A DNA stretch of 64,000 bases from contig NC_051106.1 of NCBI RefSeq assembly GCF_901709675.1, forward strand, positions 9,062,001 to 9,126,000. The letters are read 5' to 3'. The DNA comes from Syngnathus acus (Eukaryota; Chordata; Actinopteri; Syngnathiformes; Syngnathidae). Below, one piece after another: positions 49,121-63,100 of this stretch (position 1 is the first letter of the stretch; the number at the start of each line of letters is the position of its first letter). The position numbers and the translations under genes were made by a program. The notes under the pieces were generated by a model. The model was not told the origin of the DNA. It did no database searches and saw nothing but the letters and a program-made list of their open reading frames with translations.

Positions 49121-51013
49121 CTTGTTATTGGCAGTGTTTGACGTGTGCCACGGAGTGTATTTTTATCGCACACTTGAGACACAATGCAAGAGCTCGATCA
49201 AAATTTTTACCTTTTTATTTATATTTACTTAATGTTGCATTTAAGGTTGACTCTCATAGCTAAAGGCTGTTTTTCACTGAGCAGCGAGGATCTATACATG
49301 GCTTTTATACATTTTGTTCATTTGACACAAATTATGGACTGTAGTTGTTGGATGCTCTCCAGATCGTTTTAAGTGTCAAATTTCAAGCCAAGTCTGTGCT
49401 TTCCCGTCACTGGAGAGAACATTAATATTCACTCATTTTGTGTTGGTGTGACACCCACCCGTAACGACAGTGGCACATTTTTTTGTTTGGCATTGATCTT
49501 TTTTTTTTCCCTTCCCCTCAGCCAAGCTGGTTTTCTCACTTAACAGGTTTTTACACAACAGCCATTTATACAGCTGGCTAAATATTTACACTTGTGGAAT
49601 ATCTCACCCAAGGGTACACACTGTTATCCCAGCTAGGTTTTGGTCCTACAATGTGTGAAAACTATTCTTTGCACAAGAGCCCCGATGCATTTGACATGCC
49701 ATGTGGCAGTGTAATATTGCCTCGCATTTGGTTTAGTCTGTGTAAGGCCAAAGGAGTTCCTCATGGCTGGAACAAAGTGTATTTTTTTTATATTTGTCTG
49801 CACTTAAACAAGTTACAACAAAACAAAATTCATCTTCATGTTTTTTTTACTTAAACATTAACATCACCATCATGTATTGATATTTATTTTCTTTTTTTTC
49901 TGCATTTGGTAAACCAAAAGTACTAAAATCACTCTAATTACACCGGTCAACAAACATTCGCCGCATTTATGAATTGTCATAGTTTTTTTCAAATCAAATC
50001 CTGTGTTAACTTATTTATGTGCCAGTCAGAGAGAAGGAATGTTCAAGTAAATTTGACGTACTCCCATGTTGTAACCTTCATAGCCCAAGTGTGTTTTGCA
50101 ACATAATGCTCACCATGTCCTTTACGTGGCCCTTTCGAAAAGTTGGCCTTCAATCCGAGGTTACATTGGCATCTGTGTTCCAAAGTCTTCATCTGCAGCT
50201 GGTTAGCAGAGTGCTAAGGCCATGCTGAAACTCCAGCAAAGGTGTATTTTTCTTTCCAAATGCCTTCAAATCATAGTAGCTGTCATTAACCCATCAATCT
50301 TAATGTCTTTTTTTGGGGGGGCTGCAACAGAGTGGTTTTGTCTGCTGGGCATAGAGAAGTCATAAATAAGCCTTTGATAGCTCCTCATGACACATCATGG
50401 TGCTTAAAGTAATTCAGAGTGGCACATTGGTGGAAAGCATGTAACCCAAGAATATTCTTATATATTTAAGCTTTTAAAATGGTTTCAAATGCTGTTAATG
50501 TCACAATTTGAGCATCTGGTGGAAAGGCTGGAATAAATGGCTTGTGTGTTTTATAGGTTTGCTTTTTGTGTGGGAGTGTTTTAAAAAAACACACCAATCT
50601 TTCCTTTCAGATTCCAGAATACAAAATAATCTCATTTTAATGCATTCAAAATGAAAAACAAGGCAACAAAACCTTTTTAAAATGGAGGAAATAAAAGCAT
50701 CCGCGAATAGGTGAAGTTGTGAGTGCGTGTGCCCATTTTGTACATAATGTTCATGAGTCTGAATATTCATTTTTGAATTCAATTTGAATATGAATATGCT
50801 AACTTATTGAGGTTTATTATTAATATTGATTTGATCGAATTTGTTTGTCATGTGAATTGCCGTTGGATGGTTGTCGGTAGCGTATCAGCCAGCCCATCGA
50901 CTCCCAAACCACCAAGTAAAAGGCCAGCTTATCTACCCTGGGCCGATGCCTCCAGTCAACCAGTCAGGGTGGCTTTTGTGGGCTCACGTTGTTTATTTTA
51001 GCCCTCATTAAAA

Positions 51014-51089
51014 TGTGGTGGGGTGGCTTTTTCCTCTCTGGGGCTCGGTGGCTACTGTGGTAGGGAGATAGGGGTCTGTGGTAGACCCC
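51014..51089 (+). promoter_or_regulatory. Cluster of RUNX consensus sites
   Basis: Three copies of the RUNX core TGTGGT occur in 69 bases (51014-51019, 51056-51061, 51077-51082). The last lies within the perfect inverted repeat GGGGTCTGTGGTAGACCCC (51071-51089). The motifs are seen; a role as a runx3 autoregulatory element is inference from position only. Confidence 0.35.
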
Positions 51090-52835
51090 CTTGGGCTGCA
51101 CACAAAAGCTGCTCTGCCCCCATCCCTGACTGGCCACTCACCCCATGTGGGTCCACCCTGTGGCAGAGCTGCGGTTAACTACTGCCTGGTAAAAACCCAG
51201 TGATAATGCAGTTCACAACACCAACCGCTAGAGGGCACAATAAGCCACAGAATCTTCCTGCAGCTTTTGCTTCCATTTCCTTTCCACTGTCAGCACTTTT
51301 TCACTGGAAGCAAGCACAGGGATGTTTGTGTGCAAAGGGTGGCTGTGTTTGGATAAAAAGACATGTGGGTGGTAAAGCTTCAAAGTCTCACACACAAAAA
51401 ATGGGGCATCTCTTTAAGTCCTGTGTCAACTGTGTGTTTGTGACGTCAGCTTCTTCAGGCCTCCGAGGGGCCTTTGTCGGGATGTTTAGTCTCTTTATGA
51501 GGATACAATAGCTGCCTGTTTTATTTTGTCTGTGACGGGAAAACTGTTTGCCATAAAAGACTTGCTTGTGTCAGCGGCCACGCCCACCACTTTAGCTTTA
51601 CCTGGCAGGTTGTTACTTCACTGAGTCCAACTTGTGCTAAGAATGACAAATGTGTGCGTTGTAAAATCGGCATTATGTGAAAATCCACGAAGCCCCAACA
51701 GTGAAGAAGTATGTTCTGTCTTCACAACAGTTAGTGTTCAACTGAACGAGCAGGTTTCCTTTTTAAACTTCCATGATGAGCCTTTGAAGTTTTGCCTCTG
51801 CCTTCCATTTTCAAGCTTTATTTTCCTGCCAACCACTGACTGCCAAGGCCATCCATCCATCCACGCAAAGCAAAAAACTCCCTACTTGACTCCTCCCCGC
51901 CATGTCTTCAATTGAACCGACAACAGATTACTCTCAAATGTCCCCTACTGACTCTCCAGCTCTGTTTCAATGCCAATATTCTGGTTCAGGTTCATCCCTT
52001 TAGTAGCATCAAAATAAATGTGAGCAAGAGGCAATCAATTCATGCCATATGTGTTTATTGTTCCGTATTGTGCAGGTGCAGGTTCTGTGTTCATAGTTTG
52101 CAATTGCTAAACTCTGCTTTTAGACTTCCTTTCGGCTATATTGGTTTAATCATAATAAGGTATCAGGCCGCAAGATTTTTTTTGCTCTACCAAAGATGAC
52201 TTTTAGGAGACTCTTTTGAATTGCATGTATTTCCCCATTAACATTGCAAATTTACCCGGATGTGTTTACTCTAAATGGCTGGCGCCATTACTCAGAGGCA
52301 TTTTTTATTTAAACGGAAACTAATTAAAACTGGGAAATACTGAGAATTGAAAGGTTGTCTAACTTGTCAGATATGCATGTCAAATATGTTACAGCACACC
52401 ACTTGTATAATGTTTCTTTACGGTTACGTCACCGAAAGCTGGCCCAGCATGCAAAAAGTATTCCAGGATTGTTTTGACAATGTTGTTGTGTGGCATACAA
52501 AAAATAAATGCCCCTGTTTTTCCAATAAGGTTGTAAAGATGGTTGGTTGTTTTTAAACTCAGGAGTCTTTTTGTTTTTGAGCTGACGCCTGCTTCTACTT
52601 CCAAAACCATCTTGTTTTTATAAAGGTTGTGCCTTTCTTTCTTTTTCTTTTTTTTGCATGGAAAGGCACTGTGGTTTTCACTGTTTCAGATCACTGTAAT
52701 TATTGGGTTGGTCTGGCTTTCACGGCGTGCGCATATGATATTCACAACGGCCACTTGGATCTACTGGATGTGACTGGGGTGGCACAAAAAACACACAAAT
52801 ATATATTTCAATTTGATCAACCCTTTTTCCTTCAG

Positions 52836-53290
52836 AGCATGGGTGTCAAACCTGAGGCTCGGGGGGCCACGACTGGTCCCCGGCTGTTTGATTACACGCC
52901 CCGCCCATCCTGTGTCTACTCCCAATCATGTACTAATCACAGTCGCCTGCCTCTCGTTACCTGTCTTGTATTTAAGTCCTGTCTGCCCCTCACTCCCTTT
53001 TCGGATTGTTCACGTCTCACGGTTCCTGTTTCTTGCTTCTTGTCTTTTGTCAGTTCAGTTTCTGTCGCTAGGTTTGTTAAGTTATGTTAGTTTGCCGGTT
53101 CTGTTGGTCTTGTTCCCGGCATCATCCTCCCTTCCAACAACCCTCAATAAACCCTGGTCCAAGCTGCTTTTGGTCGCCCTGCTCCATTCCGATATCCGTG
53201 CCAGATACGGCCCGCCACATCATTTGACGTGGCCCGCAAAGACAAATTTTGCATTGACTTTGTGTCTTGACTAAAATGACAAATTGTCTT
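52836..53290 (+). repeat. Old interspersed repeat split by a 330-bp insertion
   Basis: The left part (52836-52869, GGGTGTCAAACC...GGGGGGCCA) and right part (53204-53290, GATACGGCCCGCCACATCAT, then GTGGCCCGCAAAGACAAA) read as one repeat common in fish genomes. The two halves fit together if 52870-53203 is removed, with the bases GCCA present at both edges. Confidence 0.6.
52870..53203 (+). mobile_element. Inserted element with TATA-like and poly(A) motifs (unclassified)
   Basis: This 334-bp insert in an older repeat contains GTATTTAAGTCCTGTCTG (TATA-like, near 52968) and CCCTCAATAAACCCTGG (poly(A) signal, near 53143), in the order seen in long terminal repeats. GCCA at both edges may be a 4-bp target duplication. 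The ends do not show the usual TG...CA of an LTR, so a solo LTR is only one possibility. Confidence 0.45.
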
Positions 53291-53721
53291 CACTTTTAAA
53301 AAAACGAGTCTTGTCAGTACCATCAAACTCGTCTTCTCCCAGGATATTACGCTCCGCTGTTTCCCAATGCTCTGCCTGTCTTTAATGCTGCAGTGTCTCT
53401 GCAATCCATCAGCGTTCTGCTCTTAAATGCACTGGTTACCAAATGTTTCCACCGAGAGGACTGTCGCTTGCCGGGAAAGCCGCACATCGTTTGCGTGTGC
53501 GTGTGTCATGCCATTTTTAGAAGTCCCTACGTGCGCTTTGCACTAGTACACGAGCCTTACGGAAGCCTCCTGGGTCCATTTCTTCTGTGGTTGGACCACA
53601 TACCTCAGAATCATGCTTTAGTTGGAAAAATGTCTGTTTTATTTTCCAGACATCATAACGAGTCAAAGTCCTCCACTGTCTACCCACTGGACAGTAAAAA
53701 GCTGCACTGGCCTTGGACTCG

Positions 53722-53744
53722 CCCCCCCCCCCCCCCCCCCCCCC
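53722..53744 (+). repeat. Poly-C tract (23 bases)
   Basis: An uninterrupted run of about 23 C. The reverse strand could form G-quadruplexes. Exact length is likely unreliable in sequencing. Confidence 0.85.
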
Positions 53745-56067
53745 ACTCCAGTCTTCTCTAGGTCGCCACTGCAAAAAATCAACACCTCTCGTACCCCAGA
53801 CTGAAAGTTTTCAACATACAGATCCAATTTCTCCCATGTGCAATCAGGAGTCAGGAGGGGTGTGTCGCGTTAAGATCACCACTGCCTTTAATTGTCGAGC
53901 AATGACTCGACTGGAAAGGTTCACTCCACAGTCCAGTGGCAATTCTTTTCTCCTGGTGTATGTGCTTGCTGAGATTTTCCAGTATTCTTGCTTCACCACT
54001 GCCATCTGGACATATATCAGCGCCACTCCGGGACAAATAGTGCACATATCTCAGGCGGCCTCTTTTGGATGCTTGCTCTCATTTGACGGCAGAGCAGGAA
54101 ATACTAGAAGCTCGGAACAATGACTTTGGACACGACCTAATATTTACTTTTTGATTACTCATGCATACCCCCGCCCCACTCCCCCTTTCTCTTAAATCCC
54201 TCCAAATAGCTCTTTTGATGATGACTGGTTTTAATATTTGGTCCTTTTTTCGCACTAAAATCAATATAACAGCTTCAACGGCGTTATCACAAACTTGAGA
54301 GTTTTTTTTTTAATAATTCCGAAATGTAGATAAAAATACATTTCCTTTCCCAAGACTCAAGGCAGGTTAATTACACACTAAATGTTATTTCTTTTTTTGT
54401 CACCCCAGACCCACTATTGTGTTTTTTTTACGTCTCTTGGCACACTTCACACTGCAGATTTATGAACGTTTCCATTGATGGGCTTCCAGGATCTGGCTAT
54501 AAACAGCATCTAAAGCGGCAATGGAGGAGCTGGCACTCAATTCCAAACTATATTACCACCCAAGCGTGCTGCGGTCCCCCTTTTGCCTGGCCCTCACGAG
54601 CTCCCACAACTCCTCGTAACCCCCCTGGCCACCAGGCCGGAGGTAGGAAATCAAACCAATTACTGTTGTATTTAAAGAAAATTGGAGCAAGGCCGGAAAA
54701 GTGGGGGCATTTGCAGAGACCGCAAAAAGAAAACTGCAGGGCCACCGTTTGGCATAACACGGAATGACTGCAGCAAAGTGGAATAGCACTTCTCTGGGGA
54801 AAAAAAACCCAACAAAATCAATATTTTGGCAATTTACAAAAAAGCAGTCTATATCGTAATATATAGAAATTCAAAATTGGGGATAAGCAAAACAGTTGAA
54901 TGAATATTTGGAATGTCTAAAACACCTGCATGAATCACACGAAGGAGAAAGTCTCATTAAAAATACAAAAATCTGCGATGGGAGCGTCATGTCTCAAGCT
55001 GAGGTCATCTTTAATCACAATATAGTCTCCCTCCATTACCTCTCCCATGTCCCCCTGTGATCCGCCTCCTTGCTGTCATCTCTCAGGAAAACCCCTTCAT
55101 TACTAGGCCTTGAATGTAGCTTCTTCATTCTCCGTCCCCCCACAAGCCTTCTTTGTTCCGTGACTGATCTGTCTGTAAGATATCAGCGCTTAAAAGCAAT
55201 TATTCCAAAATATACTAAATGCTCCCTGTAGGACATCTCCAAACAAATGTTTCTCCTTCATCGTCCTCCATGCCTATTGGGCAGAAATAAAGAACTAAAG
55301 GTGTCTGGTGTCGTCTACAAGCCAACAATCCTGAGACACACACAGTTGGCTCCTTATGTCTAAGATGGGATAAAAAGTTTTTTCCGCAAAAGAACTCAAG
55401 TCCAATTTATTCCAAACAAAAACATGTAAAAAAGACGTCTGCCCAAATTCAAGCCACTAAAGCAATCTGTAGTGATTTAAGGATTTGTTTGGGATGAGAT
55501 TTATGATGAACTGGCCCACCCATTTTTGGACCTCCAAAATATTTGCAACACATTTCAGTATAGTTGTACAAACCCTGCATACTAAAAACCATGATAATGT
55601 ATTGACACACATGCCTGCAGGTGCACACACACACAACACAGACACACACCACTAATACTTTGCTTTTGTCTGTGCAGGTGCATGCACAATGCACAAAATA
55701 CATATACTCACAAACTTTATGTCACACACACACACACGATAAAGACGTGTAAGATGATCTCCCATTAAGGTTGAAAACAAACCAGTGAGTGGGAGGTGTC
55801 CCCTGAGGTCGTGAATATTGTGGAACCATGGGAACTGGTTTGTTGGGGGCCCATGGCCAGCCCTGGCCAGACACGGGGGTGTGAACACTGACACACACAC
55901 TTGCACATGTCATTCTGGTGAGAGAATCACAGTAATTACTTTTTAGCACTCTGGATGCTCAGGTGATTTGGAGCCCCATTCCAAAAATGGTGAGAATAAG
56001 AAAAAAAAACAATACAAGGCGATGGCCACTCACTCTCCCACATGACTTAAACAGACTTAAAAAGTGT

Positions 56068-56080
56068 GGGGGGGGGGGGG
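56068..56080 (+). repeat. Poly-G tract
   Basis: Run of about 12-13 G followed by CGATAGATCGATAG. Confidence 0.8.
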
Positions 56081-58191
56081 CGATAGATCGATAGGAAGAT
56101 TGCTTGATGTGAACAACAACTTAGCGTGTTCCCCCGGCCTGAGCAGGAAGTGATCCGAGACCTGCTCCACTGGGATTTATGTTTCCCTCCTCATCATTTC
56201 ACTGAAAAAAGAAAAGCCTGGCAGCGCGTGGCGATGTGCTCAGTGCGTGTGGATGCTAATTTCCTGTTGTATAGAGGAAGCAGCGTGCACATGTACAGAT
56301 CGTTATTCAGATTTTCTGTGTGAGAAAAGAGCAAAGAGAGAGAGAAAAAAATATCGTGTCATTTCTCATGAACGTGCATGGGAAACAACTCACGTTGTTT
56401 CTGGGAAACTGACCCACTCTTTTAGTCAAACCATATTTTGGTTCATTGCAAATCCAAAGTGTTCAGTTGAAGTCCAGTTAGCACAAATGCAATAACGCGA
56501 CAAGTTCTTTCGCTTTATAGAGTTGTGGTTGACCCAAACTAATTAATTGAATTAAAGGCTAATTGGGTGGAGACACTTGTGGTCATTTTGCACCAAGACC
56601 AGCTTAAATGTATTCAGAGTTTTTTTTTTTGTGGCTTTAATCATTGTTGTCCTTGGAGGTCTCAGTTACTGGTCCACCATAGTGTGGTCTGTGGAGTTCT
56701 TCTGGTTTTGACTGACCGCCTTCCTAGAAATCAATGACTAGACAGATGAGTCATCATTTTTATTTTTATTTATTTTTTATAAAATAAGCATGCTACCAGA
56801 TTGACCTCACATGTGTATATTAATTGCCATAATTATTATGCACAAGGAAATTGAATGTACCTTCATGTGTGGAGTTCTATATTCACAGATTTTTTTTTTA
56901 CAAAAACAATTGCTAAAATAATAATTGTAGCAACTCTCACAATTGACCTGAAGATGTGTGTTTGAGCAAGTGCCCCTTTTTCAGCCATCCTCTGGGTCCA
57001 ATGATTCCAAAATCCATGGAGAGGAGCTCCACTGTGGGAACTCGGCTTTGCCCGCTGCATTGTCACACAGAGCGGTCTCGGTCTCTGTAGACCCAGCATT
57101 GATGAGAAACTACCTTGGCTGGGATCCCCACTTGGAGAACCAAACTTGTTTCTCTCTTCCATTTCCTGACAAGCAGGCGTCAGTGTGAGAACGCTTGCAT
57201 CACAGCTCTGGTGGTTTCTCAGCCCCTTGCCCCTGCGTTTCACCATCAAGCTGTGGGAATCTCGGTTTTGGACTGCAGCCTCTCTTCCCACCACCAGTCT
57301 GGTTAGAAAATAGACTTCCAAATGGATCCGGTTGGAACCCGCTTCTTCTCATGGCTTTGTTTGGGGTGAGAGAGATCAGGAGGCAATTTCAGAAGCAGGT
57401 ACGAACACAATCAATTTGGTATGTTTTTCATTCAGCTTTTTGATGACTTCATCTTCCAGACAGGAGTCCTTTTTTTTTTTTTTTTTTATCTCCACACTTC
57501 CTGGGCAGTTACAATATTCGGAAGAACAGCATAAGCAAGATCAGAGAAGGGCTATAAAAAGAAGTTGATACCTCCAGATGAGCGCTCTCCTCTGCTCCCC
57601 ACATGTGGACGAGACAGCCCGCTCTCACAGAACATCCAACGACAGCTGGAAAATCCCCCTGAGCCCCGTCTAATTGAAAGCTTATCAACTTCTCTTTGTG
57701 CTTGGTGAGCAGCGTTCTGGGGAGGGGGTATGGTTGGCCATGCAACAGGGTGTCTCGTCGGGAGCTTTGAAAAGGACTGGCAATGGGAAGTGAACTGTCA
57801 GGACTCTGGGGTACTGGGAGATCTGTCAGCAGTGCGTGAGAGTACAAGTGTGTGTGCGTGTGTTGCTTGTCTCAGGCCTATAGAGGCATTGTTGGCAAAG
57901 CAACAAAGCATCAGGATGCTCATAGCTAGCCTTGATACTGTGATTCATTTGCAAACTCAAAGCATCTCTATGTATCTGGTACACACAACATTCCTTGTAA
58001 AATTGAAACCAAAATAAAACATCTTCTGTATGAAATATAAAATAGTCACCGAGACATTTGAGGGAGTATTGCTCCACGGTATAATTCAAACTACCTGCGA
58101 TGATTTATTATCTCTCTGAAGCCGCCAGGGTGGAATTGGATTTGATGTTTGTGCTTTTATTTTTTGCCTTTGGTGCCACTGTGTTGACAGT

Positions 58192-58213
58192 AAAGGCGTT
58201 TTATAACGCCTTT
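58192..58213. other. Perfect 9-bp hairpin in intergenic DNA
   Basis: Arms AAAGGCGTT and AACGCCTTT are separated by TTAT. The surroundings (58130-58380) are free of simple repeats and contain AT-rich homeobox-like TAATTAAA, which suggests a possible conserved non-coding element. Function unknown. Confidence 0.5.
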
Positions 58214-58600
58214 GAAATTGTGCTTAATTGCCCGTCTCACTGATCGTAACAAGGCGGGCTGGTAATTAAAGGTTTGCTGGAAATGCCGTTTGATATGGAG
58301 GTGTTGGCCATGAATGCAATGTCACCTTATGCGTATGTGAATAAATGCAATGTAATTAGCTTGAGTTAGAATGTGCTGGCATGAAATTGTGCTCTATTAA
58401 CCTTAATGATGTTTTAGTTTATGCTCAGCCAACGTTCTGGTATCTGTTTCTGCACGAGAATTCTACCCCCTGTCATCATGTTGAACATTTTTCCTTCAAA
58501 CGCCTTCCTGTGTTCAATTATATGAGGCCTCACAATCCAGACATGGCAGCATTAAGTTTCAATATTTTACCTATTGCTGCTTGGTATTGTTTTAAGAGCT

Positions 58601-60871
58601 ATGAAAATAATACTGAAGAATGTGTCCATTAAGACTGATCCAAAAAATGAACTTGGGTGGGATTTTCCTCAAAGTGGGTGGTGGACCGTAATCACTTGTC
58701 ATAATATTACAGAATAACAAAAAAAAAAAAATATATATATATGAATTTTATATATAAATTAAGATGGTCTGAAAAAGAAATTGTAACACATTAGTTTTAA
58801 TTACAGTTATTAAAAACTACATTATCTGCAAACTTTACAAGCACTCATATGGAAACATGAATGATATTAATACATACAGGAATTCTTTAAATTAACATCA
58901 GATGTACATGCTTTGAGCATAAAAACAGAGAAAGCAACTTAAGGTTTTTGGTACATTGAAAAAAAAAGGGAATTCTTTTAAAAAGAAACAAAACAAACGT
59001 GGCTTTTAATCCGATATACATTAAAATACAATTCACTGGTACAATTTGGCTTCCTAGTTTTACATTGAAGATGACAAGACTTACCACACATTTTAGCCGT
59101 CATTTACTATTTTTTACACATATCCCCCCATTTTTTTTGGTTTCCTCTAGCTGCATGATTGCTTTCTACAATAAAAGTCTTCAACCACATTAAAAAGGGG
59201 AGTCGGGAAGGTGCTTTTTCTCTTCAGCACAAGGAGACAGGAATGAGTCAAAGGAATAAGGCCGTGAATGACTTCCAACAAGTACCCAAAGTCAGATGGG
59301 CTAACTTTTTCTAATGACGCTCTACAAATTAGACGGCATGGTCTTACTACTTCATTTTTTCTCCCACATTGGAAGCAAACACTTTTTAAGTCACGTTACG
59401 GGAGAGCTTCTTTTAGCTCGATACCTGATACACAGAAGATGATCCTGTGTGGGCGTATGAAATAGTGCCAGAGTCAAGAGCCCCTGGCACCACTGATCAG
59501 TAAATTAGTCCAAAAGCAACATTGAGGGCGAGAAGAACTTCAAAGTTCTTACAGATTACCCAGAACAAAGGGCTTGTGAGCAGTTAACAGCTTTCTTCTT
59601 TGGCATAATTGCCGCTGGTGTCGGTAAGAAGATACCGCTGTGACCCCCCCCCCCCCTTGTGATGCCGCTATGTACATGGAAGTTATTCATCATTAGGAGC
59701 TGTGCATGTAGGCAACCAGCAAATATGTACACAAATACACACCAAAATAAAAACTGAATAGGTTGGGGGGGTATTATTGGAATAGTGCAAAAATTAGGCA
59801 GATGGCTTATTAAGCGCAGGAAAGATAAAATTCAAATTTGGGAAATTTAAAGGATAAAAAGGCTTTAGCGATCCATCTCACTAACAAAGTCTGTTGGGCG
59901 TGGTTCGGCGAAAATAAAGATTTTTAGTGCATCAAAGCTACATTGGAAAAACGAAATAATAACATTAAAGCTTCGGTTTTCTTTCTCATAATTTAGTTGC
60001 AATATATTACACGGATTCCAAATGTATATACTTAACGACAAAACATGATATGCATATACTGTAAAAAAGATATAGATATAAAAAGAGGAACGACGAAGAG
60101 AAATGCTTTAAGGAAGAGGGGGATACGCGCACATTTCCTTACAATTTGGCTCAAATAAATATCAAAAAGTAAACCGTGTCATCCAGTTGCAAAACACCAG
60201 ACTTTTTTTCTTTCATGGAAAAAAAATGCCTGAATAATAGGCAAAGGCTTATTCCTGCACAAACTAAAGAAAAAATCCAACTCTCCTCTGTACATGCCTC
60301 CAAACATTGTCCATCATTTTTGCTCCAACTCGATTCAATGACGAACGACGTCACAGCAGAGGATGTCCATTGTGCCCGAGCCGACCTGCACACAGCATCA
60401 CCGAGGTGTCCATTTGGATAATAAATTAGGAGCATACACAGATGCTCAAGATGCAACCGGGAGGTGTTATTTGACAGTTTTGCATAATTCCAAATGGAAG
60501 CTTAGAAAGACTGATTGCTACAGCAGTGCAGCCAAGCCTTGGAGGGATGTCTGAGTCACTCGCGGGGCAAACATTCAGTCTGGTTGCTCTCCTCCACCCA
60601 TGAGGGCTGACTCAGCCTGAAGAGTCTGTCCACTATATGGCTTCTCTCAGCTCATATGGCTTTTGATAGGCTTAAAGGGTACATATGTTAGCACAGTGCA
60701 AAAATTCACGCAGAGTTTACAAAATACGTCAGCGGTCCAATGCAGAAAGTCTTAATAAGCGAGTGCTATGGAAATAAAAGACAAACATGCATCATGTATC
60801 TTTTTTTTTTTTGGGGGCTTTTTTTTTCAGTGTTCAGGATTTTGTTCATCTTCACTTTTCTACCCTTCAAG
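58601..60871 (-). other. runx3: Probable runx3 3' untranslated region
   Basis: Downstream of the runx3 stop on the minus strand there is AT-rich DNA with no coding potential. RUNX genes have long 3' UTRs, so much of this is probably transcribed. I could not fix a poly(A) site with confidence; the left limit is a guess. Confidence 0.4.
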
Positions 60872-61477
<606 letters not shown>

Positions 61478-62744
61478 TTAAAAGAACATTTTTTGCATGA
61501 GTTGCTTACAAAATCATTGTGTGCTGTCAGCTGGTTTTTTCAATAAGAACTATTATGTTTTGTGTGGGCAAAATTGCTACAGGAACAGAATGAATGATGT
61601 GTTCTTGGCAATCATCTTCATCTTCCCACAGTCTCATAAAGATGAAGGAACCGAAGCAGGCCCACCTAACGCTCTTCTAAAAACTCAAGGCATTCTATCT
61701 TTGTCGGCACAATGAAAAGAACCTTTGTCAGCCCCGCGATGGGCGCTTTTGTATAAACAAGACAACTTTGTTGTGTAACTCATCATAAATCGTACTCAAG
61801 AGGCAGCCGTGAAGACAATAAAGGCAAAAAGGAAAGAAAGCCCAGAACAAAGAAAGCATCTTGGCAAATGAATGTGTCTCGTCGTCAAAGGAGGTGTCCT
61901 GCCATAACCTCAGAAAATTGCAATGTAACTTAACACATGCTTGCAAAGAAGCCTATCTGAAGGCATTGTTTGGCCTTCTGATATCATCTCAGCTCCTATA
62001 GAAGTTCAAGCTGGAGCTGAAGCAAACACATGGCTCTGCCTGACTTGTCGAGTGAGTGTGTTCCCTTGTCATGCTGCCCAACAGTGACACATTTTGGACG
62101 GAGGCAATATGGCCATAAGCCATAACCGTAAACGCCCTCAATCCAGTTGACTGACGTTCATCATAGAAACTTCCTCATACCTGCTGACACCTGCTGCTTA
62201 CACACACACCCGACCGAGCGACTCCATTAGTTTAGCCGCTTTCATGTGCCCACGTGACTGCAAGTGTAAAATATGGATTTGGATGGCAGCAGGAAAAAAA
62301 AAGCAAGCCATTGCATGCAACAGCCCTGAGGGGGGAAAATGCCAAACTTGCGTGCCACAGTCTTGTTCAAATGTCTTTTCCCTATGTCTGGGGAACCGGG
62401 GTCCATTTTCAACTTCCCCCAAAAAAATATTTCTTTGCACTTTCCACTGGTCCTGCTGTGTGCTTTTTTTGGGCTTCTTTTTGGGGGTGTCGAGGGGTGG
62501 CGGTGGAGGGGGCTGTTTCTTTTTCCAGAGTCTACCAGGCGCTGGAGTTGATATCTGATTTCACGCAAGGAAAATTGGAGCCTTCAGCTGCTGCGGATTC
62601 GGGCGAAGCCCAGTCGGCGCACTAATTCCTACCGGACTCCCGAAAGAACTCTGTCTCTTTCTCTCTGTCTGTCTCTCTTCATCTTCTTGAGTCTGTGCTA
62701 TTTTTAGGTGTCAGGGTGCAGCGCTGCAGAGAGGGGAGGGGTCC

Positions 62745-62776
62745 CGGCGGCCCGTGGCGGCGGCCCGTGGCGGCGG
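62745..62776 (+). repeat. GC-rich 13-bp tandem repeat
   Basis: CGGCGGCCCGTGG occurs twice in a row, then a partial third copy. It sits in a locally CpG-rich patch (62700-62790) of the runx3 intron. Confidence 0.8.
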
Positions 62777-63068
62777 CGCGGCCCACCTCGCGCTTGATTG
62801 GAGTTGGGGGAAACGTGTTGGCTAAACTGCGGTGGGGATCCGACTCCTGTGTTCTTTCAGGGGAAACTCGACTGGACACGTATCACAACATCTTAATGGG
62901 CTTGTGCAGTCTCAAAGCTCTTGGCCGGAGGCCAAGCGGAGCTCGCTACCACCCAAAACGCTCAGAGGTACAGTAGCTCCCTCTAGAGGAAAGGGTTACA
63001 TAAACTGTTTAGTAAATGAGAAGCAAAAAGATTGTCTGTTTTCTCTCGCCGCATACTTTCCTGCCCCC

Positions 63069-63100
63069 ACCCATCCATCCATCCACCCATCCACCCATCC
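63069..63100 (+). repeat. CCAT/CCAC microsatellite
   Basis: About eight units of CCAT or CCAC in the runx3 intron. Confidence 0.85.

Larger units (their letters stand above)
47957..49135 (+). other. clic4: clic4 3' untranslated region
   Basis: Runs from the stop codon to the best distal poly(A) signal, AATAAA at 49115-49120. A second AATAAA at 48716-48721 could give a shorter transcript. A poly-T run (49087-49098) lies just upstream of the distal signal. Confidence 0.6.
49136..58600. other. Gene-poor interval between clic4 and runx3
   Basis: About 9.5 kb without any exon that matches a known family. It contains a RUNX-site cluster (51014-51082), a nested repeat (52836-53290), a C23 run (53722-53744), a G13 run (56068-56080), CA-rich stretches (55620-55740) and a perfect hairpin (58192-58213). 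Because runx3 is a developmental regulator, distal enhancers are expected here, but none is proven. Confidence 0.55.

Noticed and set aside
62694-62790. CpG-rich patch as a runx3 exon or internal promoter
   Set aside because: No frame matches RUNX sequence, including the known promoter-specific N-termini. The GC content comes from a short tandem repeat.
63069-63100. Short regular repeats as a CRISPR array
   Set aside because: It is a simple CCAT microsatellite in a vertebrate intron with no spacers.
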